Positions 45,583-54,838 of a DNA stretch of 64,000 nt are shown in pieces. The notes beneath the pieces are model-generated. The model ran no database searches. It saw only the letters and a list, made by a program, of their open reading frames with translations, and had not been told where the DNA came from. The position numbers were made by a program, and so were the translations under genes. This DNA is from JAUZOB01 sp963692465 (GTDB lineage Bacteria > Bacteroidota > Bacteroidia > Bacteroidales > Prolixibacteraceae), in NCBI GenBank assembly GCA_963692465.1, contig OY829943.1, positions 2,418,001 through 2,482,000 of the forward strand. Direction: 5' to 3'. Positions within the stretch are counted from its first letter, which is position 1; every line of letters starts with the position of its first letter.

Positions 45583-48500
45583 ATGCAAAGAGGATTACCA
45601 AAATCGCAGGGGTTGTACGACCCCTCAACTGAGCACGACAATTGCGGAATTGGATTTGTGGCCCATATTAAGGGGCAGAAGTCACATGACATTATTCTCC
45701 GGGGCCTTGAAGTCCTGAAAAATATGAACCACCGTGGAGCCACGAGTGCAGATAATAAAACCGGTGATGGAGCCGGTATGCTTATTCAGTTACCACATGA
45801 TTTTTTTGTAGAACAGGGAATTCGTGTTCCTGCGTATGGAAAATATGGCGCCGGTTTTGTATTCCTTCCTGTTGATGAAAAAGAAGCTTCTCTGTGTGAG
45901 GAAGTGCTGGTTCGCTTCATTAAAGAAGAAGGTCTTGAATTAATCTGTTTTAGAGAAGTTCCGGTTGACAGTTCGGTAATGGGCGAAATTGCCCATAAGA
46001 CGGAACCCCGCATGAAACAGGTTTTTGTAAAAGGAAATCTGGAACAGGATGTTCTGGAACGCAAATTATATCTGGTTCGGAAACAGACCGAACGAGAAAT
46101 CAGAGAATCTAATCTTTTAGAAAAAGATTATTTCTATATCCCCAGCCTTTCAACAAAGGTGATGGTTTTTAAAGGAATGTTTACGCCTGACCAACTACAG
46201 AGTTATTTTGTGGATTTTCAGGATGAAACACTGACCAGTGCAATTGCGCTGGTTCATTCAAGATTTAGTACGAATACCTTCCCGACCTGGGATCTTGCAC
46301 AACCTTTCCGGATTATTGCCCATAACGGGGAAATCAATACGATTCGTGGTAATCGTTTGTGGATGCATGCCCGTGAATCTCTTCTGAAATCAGAAGTTTT
46401 TGGCGAGGATATTAAGAAATTATTCCCGGTTATTGAACCGGGAAAAAGTGATTCCGCATCATTTGATAATGTGCTGGAATTCTTGCTTATGAATGGGAAA
46501 AGTCTTCCTCATGCTCTTTGTATGATGGTTCCCGAATCTTTTAATGATAAGAACCCAATACCTGAAAGTCTGAAGGCATTTTATGAGTTCCATTCGATTT
46601 TGATGGAGCCTTGGGATGGACCTGCAGCCCTTGTATTTTCCGATGGACGTTACATCGGGGGTACTCTTGACCGTAACGGTCTGAGACCTTCCCGTTATGT
46701 AATTACGAAGAACAATATGATCGTAATGGGTTCTGAAGTAGGTGTTCAGGTTTTTCCTCCGGAAGAAATAAAAGCTAAGGGACGACTCAGACCGGGTAAA
46801 ATCTTATTGGTTGATACTCAACTTGGAATTATTATTCCGGATGAAGAAGTTAAGGCTAATCTTACCCGTAGAAGTCCATACATTAATTGGCTAAAAGATA
46901 ATCGGATTGAATTCGAGAATATTGATGCAATGCACCGTGTGCCTTCATCAATGGGAGAAGAATTTCCTACGTATGCTAAGGAATTTGGATATTCCAAAGA
47001 GGATATGCTTCAGTTGATTAAGCCAATGGCTGTCGATGGAAACGAACCAACGGCATCAATGGGTAATGATACTCCTTTATCTGTATTTTCAGATAAACCC
47101 TGCCGATTCTTTAGCTATTTCCGTCAGATATTTGCTCAGGTAACGAATCCGCCTATTGATCCTATCCGTGAAGGGTTGGTGATGTCATTGACCAATTATA
47201 TCGGCTCTTCAAAATACAATGTATTGGACGAAAGTCCGAAACAATGTAAATTGATTAAGATTGATAGTCCGATTTTGACCAATACCGATTTGGGTAAGAT
47301 TAAAGATCTCAAACACGAGCAGTTTACACATACGATTATTCCGATGGTATTCCCCGTGAAAGAAGGGGTCAAAGGATTTAAAAAAGCATTTGAAAATATA
47401 CTGGTTGAGGCAGAAAAAGCCGTTGATGAGAAGAAAAATTTTATTATCCTTTCTGATCGCGCTATCAGTGAAGAACTGGCTCCAATTCCTTCTTTACTTG
47501 CAGTTGCTGCTGTTCATCATCATCTGATTCAGGCTAAAAAACGAATGCAGATCGGTATTATTGTTGAGACCGGAGAAGCCCGTGAAATTATGCATTTTGC
47601 ATTGTTGCTCGGCTATGGTGCCAGCATGGTTAATCCGTATCTGGCTTTTGCCGCTATATCTGAACTGGTTAAAAAAGGAACGATTGCTCTTGACTATAAA
47701 GAAGCTAGAAAGAATTATATCAAAGCCATCGATAAAGGATTGCTGAAAATCCTTTCAAAAATGGGTATATCAACGCTTCGTAGTTACCATGGAGCTCAGA
47801 TATTTGAATCAATTGGGGTTAGCAAAGAACTCATCGATCAGTATTTTACGGGTACGGCAGCCAGAATTAGTGGCGTTGGAATGGAGGAAATCTGCAAAGA
47901 GGCTCTGATGTTTCATGAAAAGGCTTACCAGACCGATAATGATTCGTTTATCTTTAAAAACGAAGGGTGGTATTCTTATCGGAAAGATGGAGAACATCAT
48001 GCATGGAATCCTGAGACAATCGGATTGTTACAATGGGCTACCCGTACGAATGATTATAAGAAATTTAAAGAGTTTTCGCATCTTGTTGATACGGAAAATC
48101 GCCATCCGTCCTTTATCCGGGGGGCTTTGAGATGGAAGAAAAGTAAGAATCCGATTGATATTTCACAGGTAGAACCGGTTGAAAATATTATGAAACGGTT
48201 TGTTACCGGAGCGATGTCTTATGGCTCGATTAGTAAGGAAGCTCATGAAGCTTTAGCTGTTGCCATGAATACAATCGGCGGTAGAAGTAATACAGGAGAG
48301 GGTGGAGAAGATCCCGAACGTTACAAGAATAATACCCGAAGTGCCATTAAACAGATTGCTTCTGGCCGTTTCGGGGTGACTGCAAATTATCTGATTAACG
48401 CTGATGAATTGCAAATCAAAATAGCTCAGGGAGCAAAACCTGGAGAAGGCGGTCAGCTACCTGGATATAAAGTCAATCAGATTATTGCAAAAACACGTAA

Positions 48501-50103
48501 TTCAACTCCGGGGATTACCTTGATTTCTCCTCCTCCTCATCATGATATCTATTCAATAGAGGACCTTGCTCAGTTGATTTATGATTTGAAATGTACCAAT
48601 CCGAGGGCAAAAGTTTCTGTTAAATTAGTTTCAGAACATGGTGTCGGAACGGTTGCTGCCGGTGTTGCCAAGGCTTTTGCTGATTTAATTGTGATCAGTG
48701 GAGCAGAAGGAGGTACCGGTGCAAGTCCGGCAAGTTCAATTCGCCATGCCGGACTTCCGTCTGAATTGGGAATTGCTGAGGCACAACAGACTCTGGTACT
48801 GAATAATTTGAGGGGCCGTGTTAAATTACAGGTCGATGGTCAGTTGAAGACCGGAAGAGATGTCGTGATCATGGGACTTTTGGGTGGTGAAGAATTTGGT
48901 TTTGCTACCTCAGCCTTGATTACCCTGGGATGTGTGATGATGCGCAAATGCCATAAGAACACTTGTCCCGCCGGAATTGCAACGCAAGATGAAAAACTTC
49001 GGAAACGGTTTATCGGCCGTTCAGAATATGTGATTAACTTTTTCCGTTTTATTGCCCAGGAAGTCAGGGAATATATGGCAGAAATGGGTGTAACCAACTT
49101 TAATGACTTAGTTGGTCGTGCTGATTTACTCGAAGCCGATCCCGACGTTAATTGCTGGAAAATGAAAGGAGTTGATTTTTCTAATCTCCTTTATTTCCCT
49201 GAAGAGGCTCATAAAAATGATATCCGGAATACTTATCCGAATATCAAAAAGATTGATGACGTTTTGGATCATAAACTGATTCGGGAAGCTAGTAAGGCCA
49301 TAAAGAGTGGCGAAAGAGTCTGGATGGCTCATAAGATCCACAATGTCGATCGTTCTTTAGGCGGAATGCTTTCTGGTGAAGTCTCTCTTCGTTATGGAGA
49401 AGATGGTTTGCCTAACGATACCATCAACTGTACGTTTTATGGTTCGGCAGGACAATCATTCGGAGCTTTCCTTGCAAAAGGAATCAGCTTCAGACTGGAA
49501 GGAGATTCAAACGATTACCTTGGGAAAGGTCTCTCAGGAGGAAAAATTGTTGTGGTTCCTCCAATCGGATCAACTTTTAAACCGGAAGAAAATATTATCG
49601 TTGGAAATACAATCCTTTACGGTGCGACAAGTGGTGCTGTTTATATAAGAGGTGTTGCCGGAGAACGCTTTGGTGTTCGAAATTCCGGAGCGTATGCTGT
49701 TGTTGAGGGTGCCGGCGACCATTGTTGTGAATACATGACGGGTGGTCGGGTTGTCGTCCTCGGAAAAACAGGTCGTAACTTTGCTGCCGGAATGAGTGGC
49801 GGTATTGCTTATGTGCTTGATGTAGATGGGAATTTCGATTATTATTGTAACAAGGGACTTGTTGAGCTTTCTCCGGTTGAGGATAAAAGCGATATTCAGG
49901 AGTTGCAAAATATGATTAATCAGCATTTACTCCATACTCACAGTTCTTTAGCTTCTAAAATATTGACTAACTGGGATGAGTATTTATCCAGCTTTGTAAA
50001 GGTTATTCCTTTTGAATATAAGAAGGTTATGGAAGAGAATAAACTGAAAGAACTGGAAGCAAAATTAAAAGAAACAGATGACAATCCGGCATTCCAATAT
50101 TGA
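45583..50103 (+). CDS. gltB: Glutamate synthase, large subunit
   Basis: This 1506-residue alpha subunit of NADPH-dependent glutamate synthase makes two glutamates from glutamine and 2-oxoglutarate. The N-terminal class II glutaminase domain starts at the nucleophile C21 (DNCGIGF), which needs removal of a 20-residue propeptide. The central domain, the FMN-binding domain (GEGGEDPERY, PGEGGQLPGYKV, SGAEGGTGASPASS) and the C-terminal beta-helix (GSAGQSFGAFLA, GRVVVLG) follow in order. The three cysteines of the 3Fe-4S cluster are C1117, C1123 and C1128 (CVMMRKCHKNTC). gltD starts 35 bases later. Length is normal. Confidence 0.98.
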   Translation: MQRGLPKSQGLYDPSTEHDNCGIGFVAHIKGQKSHDIILRGLEVLKNMNHRGATSADNKTGDGAGMLIQLPHDFFVEQGIRVPAYGKYGAGFVFLPVDEKEASLCEEVLVRFIKEEGLELICFREVPVDSSVMGEIAHKTEPRMKQVFVKGNLEQDVLERKLYLVRKQTEREIRESNLLEKDYFYIPSLSTKVMVFKGMFTPDQLQSYFVDFQDETLTSAIALVHSRFSTNTFPTWDLAQPFRIIAHNGEINTIRGNRLWMHARESLLKSEVFGEDIKKLFPVIEPGKSDSASFDNVLEFLLMNGKSLPHALCMMVPESFNDKNPIPESLKAFYEFHSILMEPWDGPAALVFSDGRYIGGTLDRNGLRPSRYVITKNNMIVMGSEVGVQVFPPEEIKAKGRLRPGKILLVDTQLGIIIPDEEVKANLTRRSPYINWLKDNRIEFENIDAMHRVPSSMGEEFPTYAKEFGYSKEDMLQLIKPMAVDGNEPTASMGNDTPLSVFSDKPCRFFSYFRQIFAQVTNPPIDPIREGLVMSLTNYIGSSKYNVLDESPKQCKLIKIDSPILTNTDLGKIKDLKHEQFTHTIIPMVFPVKEGVKGFKKAFENILVEAEKAVDEKKNFIILSDRAISEELAPIPSLLAVAAVHHHLIQAKKRMQIGIIVETGEAREIMHFALLLGYGASMVNPYLAFAAISELVKKGTIALDYKEARKNYIKAIDKGLLKILSKMGISTLRSYHGAQIFESIGVSKELIDQYFTGTAARISGVGMEEICKEALMFHEKAYQTDNDSFIFKNEGWYSYRKDGEHHAWNPETIGLLQWATRTNDYKKFKEFSHLVDTENRHPSFIRGALRWKKSKNPIDISQVEPVENIMKRFVTGAMSYGSISKEAHEALAVAMNTIGGRSNTGEGGEDPERYKNNTRSAIKQIASGRFGVTANYLINADELQIKIAQGAKPGEGGQLPGYKVNQIIAKTRNSTPGITLISPPPHHDIYSIEDLAQLIYDLKCTNPRAKVSVKLVSEHGVGTVAAGVAKAFADLIVISGAEGGTGASPASSIRHAGLPSELGIAEAQQTLVLNNLRGRVKLQVDGQLKTGRDVVIMGLLGGEEFGFATSALITLGCVMMRKCHKNTCPAGIATQDEKLRKRFIGRSEYVINFFRFIAQEVREYMAEMGVTNFNDLVGRADLLEADPDVNCWKMKGVDFSNLLYFPEEAHKNDIRNTYPNIKKIDDVLDHKLIREASKAIKSGERVWMAHKIHNVDRSLGGMLSGEVSLRYGEDGLPNDTINCTFYGSAGQSFGAFLAKGISFRLEGDSNDYLGKGLSGGKIVVVPPIGSTFKPEENIIVGNTILYGATSGAVYIRGVAGERFGVRNSGAYAVVEGAGDHCCEYMTGGRVVVLGKTGRNFAAGMSGGIAYVLDVDGNFDYYCNKGLVELSPVEDKSDIQELQNMINQHLLHTHSSLASKILTNWDEYLSSFVKVIPFEYKKVMEENKLKELEAKLKETDDNPAFQY

Positions 50104-50138
50104 TCCGGACAGGCAATCATATTTAAATTATTAACGAC

Positions 50139-51572
50139 ATGGGAAATCCGAAAGCTTTTATCACAATAGGAAGAAAAGAAGGAGGTTACCGGCCTGTCAG
50201 TGAAAGGATCGGTGATTTCGGAGAAGTTGAACAGACTTTAGATGAAAATGATCGCAGAGAGCAGGCTTCACGTTGTATGGAATGTGGAGTGCCTTTCTGC
50301 CACTGGGCTTGCCCGGTATCAAGCAAAATGCCCGAATGGCAGGATGCATTATATCGGGGAAACTGGGAAGAAGCTTATGCTATTCTTACAACCACTAATA
50401 TATTGCCCGAGATTACCGGAAGAATATGTCCGGCTCTTTGCGAAAAGTCGTGTGTTCTGTCTATTCATAATGAACCTTTGACAATTCGTGAGAATGAATG
50501 CTCGGTTGTGGAACACGCTTTTGAGTTAGGTATCGTTATTCCCCGGATTCCTAAAAAGAGGACAAATTTCAAGGTGGCCGTTATTGGTGCCGGTCCTTCA
50601 GGAATATCTGCTGCTGATATCTTAAATCAGGCAGGACATCAGGTTACTGTTTTTGAAAAAGATGAAAGCGTTGGTGGCTTGCTTCGTTTTGGAATTCCTG
50701 ATTTCAAATTGAATAAGGGACTTATTGATCGAAGAATTCAGATTCTGGAGGCAGAAGGAATTACTTTTACAACCGGTGTTGAGGTTGGAAAGGATGTTGC
50801 CGGAGAGAAATTGATGAATGATTTTGATGCAGTTTTAATTACAATCGGAGCCGCTCAACCTCGTGATCTGAAAGCTGAAGGTCGTGACCTGAAAGGTGTG
50901 TATTTTGCTTTGGATTTTTTAAAACAGCAAAATAGAGCGATTGCAGGAAAAGTAATTTCTGAAGAAGAGCGTATCCTTGCAAAAGATAAACATGTCTTGG
51001 TGATCGGTGGTGGAGATACCGGATCGGATTGTGTCGGAACGTCTATTCGCCAGAAAGCACTCATGGTAACACAAATTGAGATTATGCCTGAGCCTTCCAC
51101 TGAGCGGAGAAGTAATAATCCATGGCCTTATTGGCCCAATGTAAAGAGGACGTCAAGTTCCCATCTTGAAGGTTGCGAAAGACGCTGGGATCTTTCTACA
51201 AAGCGTTTTATCGGAGAAAACGGTGCACTTACCGGTGTTGAAGTTGCTCGGGTAGAATGGAAGAAAGATGCTTCGGGAAAAATAGCAATGCATGAAGTTC
51301 CCGGAACTGTTGAGATTATCCCGGCTGAACTGGTTATGCTTTCAATGGGTTTTGTTCATCCTGTTCATGAAGGATTGCTGAATGAATTGGGACTAGAACT
51401 GGATGGCCGTGGAAATGTTAAGGTCGGTTCGGATTACAGTACTTCAAAGGCAAAAGTCTTTGCAGCAGGAGATACTACTCGTGGTGCCAGTCTTGTTGTT
51501 CATGCCATTTCTAGTGGACGTGAAGCAGCTGAAAAAGTTAACGAGTTCTTAAAAAGCAAGAAATCACTTTAG
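50139..51572 (+). CDS. gltD: Glutamate synthase, small subunit
   Basis: This 477-residue beta subunit passes electrons from NADPH to GltB. N-terminal cysteines for two 4Fe-4S clusters are seen: C46, C49, C54, C58 (RCMECGVPFCHWACP) and C97, C101, C105 (RICPALCEKSC). An FAD-binding motif (VIGAGPSGISAA, about 148-159) and an NADPH-binding motif (VLVIGGGDTGSDC) follow. The C-terminal AAGDTTRGASLVVHAI is typical of the family. It is cotranscribed with gltB and followed by a terminator. This pair handles ammonium assimilation and is unrelated to the glycan genes. Confidence 0.97.
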   Translation: MGNPKAFITIGRKEGGYRPVSERIGDFGEVEQTLDENDRREQASRCMECGVPFCHWACPVSSKMPEWQDALYRGNWEEAYAILTTTNILPEITGRICPALCEKSCVLSIHNEPLTIRENECSVVEHAFELGIVIPRIPKKRTNFKVAVIGAGPSGISAADILNQAGHQVTVFEKDESVGGLLRFGIPDFKLNKGLIDRRIQILEAEGITFTTGVEVGKDVAGEKLMNDFDAVLITIGAAQPRDLKAEGRDLKGVYFALDFLKQQNRAIAGKVISEEERILAKDKHVLVIGGGDTGSDCVGTSIRQKALMVTQIEIMPEPSTERRSNNPWPYWPNVKRTSSSHLEGCERRWDLSTKRFIGENGALTGVEVARVEWKKDASGKIAMHEVPGTVEIIPAELVMLSMGFVHPVHEGLLNELGLELDGRGNVKVGSDYSTSKAKVFAAGDTTRGASLVVHAISSGREAAEKVNEFLKSKKSL

Positions 51573-51644
51573 TTTGCTACATTTAAATATGAAACAATTA
51601 CTATGAAAGAGAAATTTCTCTTTTCTTCAACTGACATTGCAAAG

Positions 51645-51677
51645 CCCCGGAGATTAACCCCACCGGGGTTTTGTTTT
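51645..51677 (+). terminator. Terminator after gltD, two alternative stems
   Basis: AACCCC (51656-51661) and GGGGTT (51665-51670) form a 6-bp stem with a 3-base loop, followed by TTGTTTT. The same GGGG can instead pair with CCCCGG at 51645-51650 (partner CCGGGG at 51663-51668). The first is the usual compact terminator; the second may be a competing fold. Confidence 0.8.
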
Positions 51678-51776
51678 AATCGTTTGTTTTGAATTCTATT
51701 CCGTAAGATCAGTTCCTGAGCTTAAAGAAGGGCGCATTGACTGTATTTTTGTTATTTTGCAAGACAATATGTTCTT

Positions 51777-54746
51777 ATGCGAAAAACATTCTCCGTAAAA
51801 TGCTGGGCAATAGTAAACGGGATTGCTCTTCTAATTCTTTCTATTGCTTTTATTGTTGTCTTGTTTATTGAAAATCAATGGGGGCATTCTGCCACTTGTT
51901 ATCTGATTTACAGTGCCTGCTGGTTTAAGGTCTTTGTGGGACTCTTGATGTGTGCTGTGATCGCTAATTTGTTTGTATTCAGACTTTTACGTCGAAGTAT
52001 CGTTTCTGTCGGGTTGTTTCATATGGCTTTGTTGTTGATTTTTCTGGGCTTTTTTTTCATTAATTTGAAAGGACAGAAAGGGGGAATGCATCTGGAGAAA
52101 GGGCATTCAACAGATTGTTTTCTTTCTGACAGACCCTTTTTTAAAGCGGAGTTAACAGATAACGAGAATCAGGATGTTGTAGAAAAAGAAGTTTTCCTGA
52201 CTTCCCTGGGAGCAAATCAGTTAAACTTTCATATTGGGAAGGGACCATGTAGGGCATCTATCCGAAGCGGAGAGATTATTGATAAAGCTATTCCTTCAAT
52301 TGTGCCGGATTCTAAAGGTACTGCTATGTTGGAATTAGTGGTGGGTACTGCGGAGGGAATGAAGACTATTATTCTGCACCCCAATTCAAGAGGACAGTTT
52401 TTTGATCCGGACCATTCAACCGAAATGCCTCCGATAGCGATTATTCCTTTAAATGGAAGTATTTATCTTTCTGCTGAGGATACCCTTCATTCATTAAACT
52501 TATCAACTCAACAGCATGATCGTATAGTCCCGGGGAAGTTCGTTCTGGCTGATGCCCGCTTGCTCTATTCTTCCGGGAAGATTCCATTTTTATTCGGTCG
52601 CTATCTGGAGCATGCTTCAGTTGATTATATTATTGGGAATAACGCGAATGCGGGCCAGCCGGTTATGGTTGTTGAGGTTGCTTCTGCCGGAGAGAAGAAA
52701 ATTATTCCTGTTTCGGAAAAAGGGGTGCAGGTTTTACTTGGAAGATCGAAGATCAATTTGAAGTTTGGATATAAAAAATATTCTCTTCCTTTTACTTTTT
52801 GTGTGAAGGAAGCATTGACCGATAGGGCAACCGGACTTTTTAGAGGGGATAATGTTTGTTTGACTGACCGGAATAGTGGCCGGTCAGAAGATTATTTCAT
52901 TTCCGGGGGGCATAGTCTGAATGTCAGGGGATATTGTTTTTCTCTCGTCGATTCAAAAGGAACTTTTTCTGTTACCCGTCATTGTTTTGGAGAGACTCTT
53001 TGTTATGGGGGCTTCTTTTTGATTTTATTGTCTTTACTCTGGTTTATTCTTGATCCGGCAAGCTATGGTCGAAAATTGATAAAACAGAGTAGGAGGATAA
53101 ACCCCTTATTGTCTATTCTCTTATTGTGGTGCGTTACGAGTAGTTTTTCCTACGCCAATGATCTACCTTCGGTAAATCCGAAAGTGGCCGCTTCGTTTGG
53201 TCATTTATGGGTTAAGTCGGGTGGTCGTATTGGAACCGTGAATACGCTTGACCGGGAATTATTGAAAAGAGTTAACGGACATTCTCATTTTAAGAGAATG
53301 AATGCGGATGAGGTAATTCTTTCGATGATGCTTAATCCTTTACAATGGCAAAATGAACGGGTGTTAAAGACACACCGCGATCTTGCTGCGGCAATGGGAT
53401 TTTCTTCTTCACTCATAACGTATAATTCTTTATTTGATGCGAAAGGAAAGTATCTTCTTGATGAAGATGTTCGTGAAGCGCGGTCTAAGGCGTATGAGAC
53501 GCAGACTCCTTATGAGCGGGTTATTGTTGCTCTGGACGATGAGGTTTCTACAATGAATGGGATTTTTAGAGGGACCCCTTTTTGTATTTTTCCTGACCGG
53601 AAAAATGGGGCATGGTTAAATCCAGCAGATCTTCTTTCTAACGAAAATTCTCTTCGACATCAGGATATCGGAACTGTCTTGGGACGATTTCTTCGGTCAG
53701 TTAATGAAGGAAAAGATTTGGATGCTCTGAATGCTTTGCAGAATATAGCTGACTTTCAAAGGGAAGAGGGAACAGTTCCTTCGAATTTGAAACGATATGC
53801 AGAACTCATCTATAATAAAATAGTTGGTTTGAATGTTTTGCTGTCCGGCTATCTGATAGGAGGACTGTGTTTGTTGTTGATGGGGTTTGTCCGGAGAACT
53901 AATCATTCCGGGAGGATTGCAGGCAAAATCGTATATTCCCTGGCTATAATGGCGTTACTGTTTCATCTGTCAATAATCTTGCTCCGGGGGTATATCACTG
54001 AAAGTTGTCCTTGGGTTGGCGGCCCGGAATGGCTGTTCTTTTTATCTTGTGGAGTGGTGCTCCTGGGATGCCTTGTGGGGAAGGATAATTATTTTACCAT
54101 GGGGAGTTCTTGCTTTCTTGCTGGAATTATCCTTTTGGTGATGAGTAGTTCTGGAATGGATTTGTCTTTGACTATTTCCGGTGGCGGGGAGTTGCTTACA
54201 TGGCAGAATTCTTATTCGCTATTGGTCGCATTGGGAATAGGGGCGGTACTTCTCTGTATATTTCAAAACTTATGTGGAATTGTTCTGACGGCTTTTAAAC
54301 TTCATCATGATTCTCAGTATGAATTTTTACAAAGATCAGGGGTGTTGTCTTTCGGGTGTGGGCTTTGTTTGCTGATTGTTGGATTATTGACTGGAATAGT
54401 GGGGACTGGTGTTAGCATGGGGTATTCGGACCTTTGTGATGTACGAGAAATCGGATTGCTTGTTCTAATCACAATGCTTGTTCTGGTTGCATTGAGTTTG
54501 CACTTTTCTCAAGTCTATGGGGTCTGGTGGAATATTGCGATATTGGCTATTTTGCCTACTGTCGTGATGAATACGATTGTGTTTTATAGTTACTCTTTGT
54601 GGAATGGTTATCGTTTGGAAACGAACACGATGAAGGGAATTGTTTTCGGAAGTGTTTTGGTTGGTCTTATAGTAATTGTATTAACCGGAATTGTGAACCG
54701 ACGAAAGGAAATAGGCAATCCAGCAAAAAGGATAAAGGAGATGTAG
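51777..54746 (+). CDS. ResB-CcsA-like cytochrome c biogenesis fusion with degenerate heme motifs
   Basis: This 989-residue membrane protein is laid out like the CcsB-CcsA (ResB-CcsA) fusions that carry heme and attach it to cytochrome c. Four helices with a ResB-like periplasmic region make up the first half; LFHMALLLIFLG keeps the conserved membrane histidine. A periplasmic insert (AASFGHLWVKSGGRIGTVNTLDRELL) is the one seen in Bacteroidota CcsA proteins. The C-terminal helices align with CcsA, yet the tryptophan-rich heme motif (about W-G-x-Y-W-x-W-D) reads MGYSDLCDVRE at residues 881-891. The flanking histidines are also absent (TWQNSYSLL, IVFYSYSLW). Heme handling in the known way is therefore unlikely. 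It stands alone between gltD and the acyl-CoA synthetases. Confidence 0.8.
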   Translation: MRKTFSVKCWAIVNGIALLILSIAFIVVLFIENQWGHSATCYLIYSACWFKVFVGLLMCAVIANLFVFRLLRRSIVSVGLFHMALLLIFLGFFFINLKGQKGGMHLEKGHSTDCFLSDRPFFKAELTDNENQDVVEKEVFLTSLGANQLNFHIGKGPCRASIRSGEIIDKAIPSIVPDSKGTAMLELVVGTAEGMKTIILHPNSRGQFFDPDHSTEMPPIAIIPLNGSIYLSAEDTLHSLNLSTQQHDRIVPGKFVLADARLLYSSGKIPFLFGRYLEHASVDYIIGNNANAGQPVMVVEVASAGEKKIIPVSEKGVQVLLGRSKINLKFGYKKYSLPFTFCVKEALTDRATGLFRGDNVCLTDRNSGRSEDYFISGGHSLNVRGYCFSLVDSKGTFSVTRHCFGETLCYGGFFLILLSLLWFILDPASYGRKLIKQSRRINPLLSILLLWCVTSSFSYANDLPSVNPKVAASFGHLWVKSGGRIGTVNTLDRELLKRVNGHSHFKRMNADEVILSMMLNPLQWQNERVLKTHRDLAAAMGFSSSLITYNSLFDAKGKYLLDEDVREARSKAYETQTPYERVIVALDDEVSTMNGIFRGTPFCIFPDRKNGAWLNPADLLSNENSLRHQDIGTVLGRFLRSVNEGKDLDALNALQNIADFQREEGTVPSNLKRYAELIYNKIVGLNVLLSGYLIGGLCLLLMGFVRRTNHSGRIAGKIVYSLAIMALLFHLSIILLRGYITESCPWVGGPEWLFFLSCGVVLLGCLVGKDNYFTMGSSCFLAGIILLVMSSSGMDLSLTISGGGELLTWQNSYSLLVALGIGAVLLCIFQNLCGIVLTAFKLHHDSQYEFLQRSGVLSFGCGLCLLIVGLLTGIVGTGVSMGYSDLCDVREIGLLVLITMLVLVALSLHFSQVYGVWWNIAILAILPTVVMNTIVFYSYSLWNGYRLETNTMKGIVFGSVLVGLIVIVLTGIVNRRKEIGNPAKRIKEM

Positions 54747-54838
54747 TAGAGAAATGATGATTAGTAAACTAAATTATAGTGCTTTATATTATATTTGTTA
54801 GTCTATAAGAGGATCGTAATTCTGCTATACTCCAAATT

